The translations under genes were made by a program, and so were the position numbers. DNA of 64,000 bases from Armatimonadota bacterium (lineage in GTDB: Bacteria > Sysuimicrobiota > Sysuimicrobiia > Sysuimicrobiales > Sysuimicrobiaceae). The notes beneath the pieces are model-generated. The model did not search any database, had not been told where the DNA came from, and saw only the letters and a list, made by a program, of their open reading frames with translations. Shown here piece by piece: positions 60,950 through 64,000 of the stretch (positions within the stretch are counted from its first letter, which is position 1; every line of letters starts with the position of its first letter). The stretch covers positions 1 to 64,000 of the forward strand of contig JAVKGX010000008.1 of NCBI GenBank assembly GCA_031432545.1, in the 5' to 3' direction.

Positions 60950-62115
60950 CGCACACCCTCCACGCGCAGTGCCAGAAGGTGAACCCGCGCCGTCCCATCC
61001 GGCAGGGCGATCTCCATCTGCCACGGGCCTCCCATCGGAAGCACCGCACGGCCGCGAAACGTCCCGGCCGTGACCTGCTGCACCGGGACGTGGACCGGCG
61101 GCATGCGGTGCCCGATCATCTCGGCGAGTACACGAACCCGCGACGGGTCGGGTACGTCCCCCGCGCGGGTCCGGGCCGTGAAGCGGATCTCGAAGCCTCC
61201 GCGTGCGGGGTCCAGCCGACCCCGCACGACCCAATCTCCAGCCTGTTGCTCGAACGAGATCGACTCCCGCACCTCGGCCCGCTCGGGCGGTGCCTGACTG
61301 GTGAGCGTGCCGGTGAGCGCGAACACCGCGACCAACAGCGCAGCCTCCGCACGTACGCCCAGCACGAAGGACGTCGGCGACCCGCCCCGGAGCACCGTCG
61401 GGAGCAGCCGCCACCGGTTCGCAGCGGCCACGGACCAGACAGCGACCACCAGCCCCAGTTTGTACAGCAGCGCCCTCCCGTACGTCGTCCCCGTGAGAGC
61501 CTCCACTCCCCACAGGTGCACGAACGCAGCGTACAGACCCGTTCCCACGAGCAGGACGACACCGGCTGCTCCGACGGCCGAGAGGCGTCGGGCTGCTCGG
61601 GCCAGCCGGTCGGGATGTCCGCGCGGGGGTAGGGCAGCAAAGTACACCAGTGCCCCTCCCCAACCGACCGCGCAGGCCAGGTGCACCACATCGGCGAGCA
61701 ACGGTCCCCAGCCGGCCGCACCCGCGTGCGACGTCCAGCTGATCGTACCGAACAGGCCCAGCGCGGCGACTGCGAAAGCGGCACCGCTGACGGCGTTCCC
61801 CGAGCTGCCCACAAGTCCGGACCCGAGCAGGAGCAGCACGAGCCCGATCCGCAGCAGCGTTGCAATCCCGTGCCGGCTCCCGCCCAGGTAGCCGGCGAAA
61901 AGATCCAGGTCTAACCGTGCCTGCAACCCGTAGACGGCGAGGACAACGTCGGCCAGGCTCGCGAAGACGATCAGCCCGCCCCCGACGTGCAGACCGTTGA
62001 CCAGACGGCGTGCGGTCGCATCGTCGACGGGCGGCGCGATCCAGCGCGCGAAGAAACCCCCGCCGGCGAGCAGGACCGCGCCCAGATAGAGTGCAGTCCT
62101 AACCCCCGCCTCCAC
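60946..62115 (-). CDS. CopD-family copper transport membrane protein
   Basis: A 389-residue protein. About eight spans resemble CopD (GISWTSHAGAAGW-like ISWTSHAGAAGWGPLLADVVHLACAVGWGGAL, GTTYGRALLYKLGLV), followed by a periplasmic beta domain of about 110 residues with FixH/YtkA-like MPPVHVPVQQVTAGTF. Start GTG 62115 lies inside the preceding copC gene (17-base overlap). Confidence 0.85.
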   Translation of the reverse strand: MEAGVRTALYLGAVLLAGGGFFARWIAPPVDDATARRLVNGLHVGGGLIVFASLADVVLAVYGLQARLDLDLFAGYLGGSRHGIATLLRIGLVLLLLGSGLVGSSGNAVSGAAFAVAALGLFGTISWTSHAGAAGWGPLLADVVHLACAVGWGGALVYFAALPPRGHPDRLARAARRLSAVGAAGVVLLVGTGLYAAFVHLWGVEALTGTTYGRALLYKLGLVVAVWSVAAANRWRLLPTVLRGGSPTSFVLGVRAEAALLVAVFALTGTLTSQAPPERAEVRESISFEQQAGDWVVRGRLDPARGGFEIRFTARTRAGDVPDPSRVRVLAEMIGHRMPPVHVPVQQVTAGTFRGRAVLPMGGPWQMEIALPDGTARVHLLALRVEGVR

Positions 62116-62584
62116 TCCTGCCTGCCGGCCGGTACGTGAACACGAAGAACCCCTGCGTCGTGTGCGTGTCGATCGACAGCACGCGCCACATGACGACGAA
62201 GTGCCCAGGCGTCAGGTTCTCCTTGAGCCGGATCACGATCTGTGCGCTTACGCGATCGGTCGTTGCCAGGCCGTCGTCGGCGCGCGCCGTCTCGTCGCCG
62301 CGCCGGCGCAGCACCTCGTTGACCAGCAACGCTGCGATCCTGTTCAGTTGCTGGCGGTTCGCGCCAGCGGGCGCGTTCAGCGGATACACCCTGAAGATGC
62401 TGAAGCGCACCTCGACGGGTTCGCTAAACACCAAGCGTACCTCGCGCGGCGGGGTGGTCACCACGGCCCCGTCAGCCGGCACTGACATCCTCAGGTACGA
62501 GTGGGCTGCAGCGGCATCGATGCCGAGGACAGCCGCGACGACCGCGACAGCAATCCCGGCAGCGAAGAGTGTTGGCCCTCGCAT
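62099..62584 (-). CDS. Periplasmic CopC-type protein
   Basis: A 161-residue CopC. Signal peptide to about residue 27 (GIDAAAA), then HSYLRMSVPADGAVVTTPPREVRLVFSEPVEVRFS; near the C terminus SIDTHTTQGFFVFTY supplies the second His. An insertion of about 45 residues (LNAPAGANRQQLNRIAALLV...) separates the halves. One-base overlap with the upstream gene. Confidence 0.87.
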   Translation of the reverse strand: MRGPTLFAAGIAVAVVAAVLGIDAAAAHSYLRMSVPADGAVVTTPPREVRLVFSEPVEVRFSIFRVYPLNAPAGANRQQLNRIAALLVNEVLRRRGDETARADDGLATTDRVSAQIVIRLKENLTPGHFVVMWRVLSIDTHTTQGFFVFTYRPAGRSGGGG

Positions 62585-63042
62585 CACGGGAACCGCAACG
62601 TGCTGAGCGGCCGCACTTCGTGCGTCTCGAACGTCTCGTCGAAGGAGACGTCGCCGATGTTCCCCCACACGGGGATCCGGTACACACCGGGCCGGGCCAG
62701 CAGGACGTCGTCCGTGTAGTAGCCGGGCCGGCCGCGCTGCGGTCGGATCTGGAAGCGGCGCCTCGTCGCGCCGTCCGGGGCGATGATCTCGGCGTTGACG
62801 CTCCTCTCCAGGCCCTCCCCCGGCTGGTTGTCGGCGGTGCGGACGATCAGGTCCAGGCCGTTCCGCTCGTTGGTGAAGGAGGGTTCACGAACCATGCCGA
62901 CGATCACCCTGTAACGACCCCCGCCCACCTCCTTCGTCTGGTGTGCCGAAGCTTGCTGCGGGGTCCAAGAAATCAGGGTTGCGATCATCGCCGCGCCGGT
63001 CAGCAGGGTTGCGGTGATGAACAACCACAGACGTCGTCTCAT
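62584..63042 (-). CDS. CopC-cluster-associated secreted beta-sandwich protein
   Basis: A 152-residue secreted or anchored protein. After a hydrophobic lead (7-29) and AHQTKEV, the core reads GRYRVIVGMVREPSFTNERNGLDLIVRTADN, later RPGVYRIPVWGNIGDVSFDETFETH. This pattern is shared by uncharacterised proteins next to CopC/CopD in other high-GC bacteria. AGGAGG precedes ATG 63042. Function unknown; copper relation is by context. Confidence 0.75.
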   Translation of the reverse strand: MRRRLWLFITATLLTGAAMIATLISWTPQQASAHQTKEVGGGRYRVIVGMVREPSFTNERNGLDLIVRTADNQPGEGLERSVNAEIIAPDGATRRRFQIRPQRGRPGYYTDDVLLARPGVYRIPVWGNIGDVSFDETFETHEVRPLSTLRFP

Positions 63043-63119
63043 GGCTTGCCTCCTGATCTCGCGTCACTGTGGGCGCCACCGGCTCCGTGCCACTGGGCGC
63101 TGCTCGGACTGGTTCGAGA

Positions 63120-63536
63120 TCAGGCGGGACGCGGAGGCGGTTCGGGAACGGGGAGGGTGGGGCCTGCCGGGAGGAGAAACGCAAACGACAGGACGTGTCC
63201 TCCGGGGCTGGGCGGCGACAGCTGCGGACTCGAGGGGATGGCTGCGACGAGCGAGGCCATGCCTACGACGAGTGGTCCCAGGACACCGAGGATGCCAATC
63301 GACAGTACGCGCACTCCGTCCTGCAGGTGCGATTCGGGGTGTGTCACCCGAGTCGGCGAGGTCGCTGAACGGTGGTGGTGCTCGATGAGGGCCTGCTGCC
63401 GGGATGCCGCGTCGCCGCCGATGACAATGTGGGTGTGATACGGATCTCGCTCTGCGGTCGGATCCAGCAGAGGGCCGGCCAGCACGGCACATAGCCACAC
63501 CGCGACGACGATCCCTCGGGTCGGGTTCTTCCGCAT
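63120..63536 (-). CDS. Histidine-rich membrane protein of unknown function
   Basis: A 138-residue protein with a hydrophobic N terminus (10-24), a loop of about 45 residues rich in His (YHTHIVIGGD, IEHHHRS, THPESH), a second span (about 74-98) and a proline-rich tail. It is the first gene of the copper operon, 77 bases upstream of the next. The His cluster suggests metal binding outside the membrane. No family recognised; ribosome binding site unclear. Confidence 0.6.
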   Translation of the reverse strand: MRKNPTRGIVVAVWLCAVLAGPLLDPTAERDPYHTHIVIGGDAASRQQALIEHHHRSATSPTRVTHPESHLQDGVRVLSIGILGVLGPLVVGMASLVAAIPSSPQLSPPSPGGHVLSFAFLLPAGPTLPVPEPPPRPA

Positions 63537-63638
63537 CGTGCGGTCCAGACCTCGCGCCCAGTCTATCACACCCAACGTGGTTTGCTCGGCGCGGCGGTTG
63601 GATTTGCCACCCGCACATTCAGAAGGTGAGGTGACGCC

Positions 63639-64000
63639 GTGACGAAGTGGTCCAGATGCGTAGCATCGTGTGCGTGGATCGCAGTCGTTTTGGTCGTGAT
63701 CATCGTCGCAGCGATCGCGACGGTGCCGCTGGGCGCGTCGCCCGGACCGGCCGGTGCACAGAGCGTGGATGCGTTCGATCCGGCGCGTGTCGTCGAGATC
63801 GTCGAAGAGGGCGAGCGCGACCTGGGCGGTTTCCGCCAGTCCTACCAAGTGGTCCGTGTGCAGATCACCGGAGGTCCGGACCGAGGCCAGGAGACGGAGG
63901 CCGAATTCGGGGAGGCGTTCAACGTTCCCCAGGCCCAGCGCCTACGCGAGGGGGAGCGGGTCGTCCTGGTCAGGACCGCTCCCGCCGGGGAGGCGTTCGT
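63639..64000 (+). CDS. YibE/F-like membrane protein, N-terminal part only
   Basis: The gene runs off the right edge; 120 codons are present. A signal anchor (about 10-35) is followed by ARVVEIVEEGERDLGGFRQ, VVRVQITGGPDRGQETEAEF and LREGERVVLVRTA, the beta domain that opens YibE/F family proteins. GTG 63639 is chosen for GAGGTGA just upstream. It is divergent from the copper operon across about 100 bases. Confidence 0.7.
   Translation, partial: MTKWSRCVASCAWIAVVLVVIIVAAIATVPLGASPGPAGAQSVDAFDPARVVEIVEEGERDLGGFRQSYQVVRVQITGGPDRGQETEAEFGEAFNVPQAQRLREGERVVLVRTAPAGEAF

Overview
The window is a GC-rich bacterial chromosome segment (no phage, plasmid or CRISPR signature) built around one very long run of plus-strand information-processing genes. 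Gene content points to a Terrabacteria-type aerobe: eL8/L7Ae-like protein before rpsL, zinc-type S14, IreB-family protein, ECF transporter module after rplQ, menaquinone methyltransferase, aa3-type oxidase and complex I proteins, with strong GGAGGTGA-type ribosome binding sites and many GTG/TTG starts. High GC and Arg/Glu-rich proteins would fit a moderately thermophilic, deep-branching Firmicutes/Chloroflexota-like lineage, but the phylum cannot be fixed by reading alone.

Layout. 1-4827: tail of a first tuf copy, rpmG, a small basic protein, tRNA-Trp, a secreted protein, then secE-nusG-rplK-rplA and rplJ-rplL with an L10-type leader. 4828-12159: long leader, rpoB, rpoC. 12160-17921: a cytochrome oxidase block (ctaG on plus; ctaC-ctaD-two subunit III genes-subunit IV on minus) sitting where rpoC and the L7Ae-like gene are normally adjacent. 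17922-42006: L7Ae-like, rpsL, rpsG, fusA, tuf, then the complete S10-spc-alpha ribosomal protein series with secY, adk, map, infA, rpmJ, rpoA, followed by ecfA1-ecfA2-ecfT and truA. 42007-45357: CAU tRNA, a decayed patch (frameshifted DUF4242 gene, LuxR-type HTH remnant, perfect palindrome), menG, ireB-like, an atypical murA. 45358-48254: four peripheral complex I genes in the order B-D-I-C without membrane subunits. 48520-50187: a membrane-anchored sulfite-oxidase-fold molybdoenzyme. 50283-57627: a 4-hydroxyphenylacetate meta-cleavage operon (dapA-like aldolase, hpaG-, hpaE-, hpaB-, hpaC-, hpaD-like) and an aldo/keto reductase. 57646-63536: a tightly overlapping minus-strand CopC/CopD/cytochrome c operon, divergent from a truncated YibE/F-type gene at the right edge.

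How it works together. Most of the window makes ribosomes, RNA polymerase, Sec translocon and translation factors. The rest is aerobic: electrons from aromatic-acid catabolism could feed NADH and quinone pools, the oxidase consumes oxygen, and the CopC/CopD/cytochrome c proteins plus CtaG could supply copper to the oxidase or protect from copper. The points most worth a second look are the NuoBDIC cluster, the copper/cytochrome operon, the MurA with altered Lys22 and Cys115 positions, the tuf gene whose codon style changes abruptly at its 3' end, and the dapA-like gene in the hpa operon.
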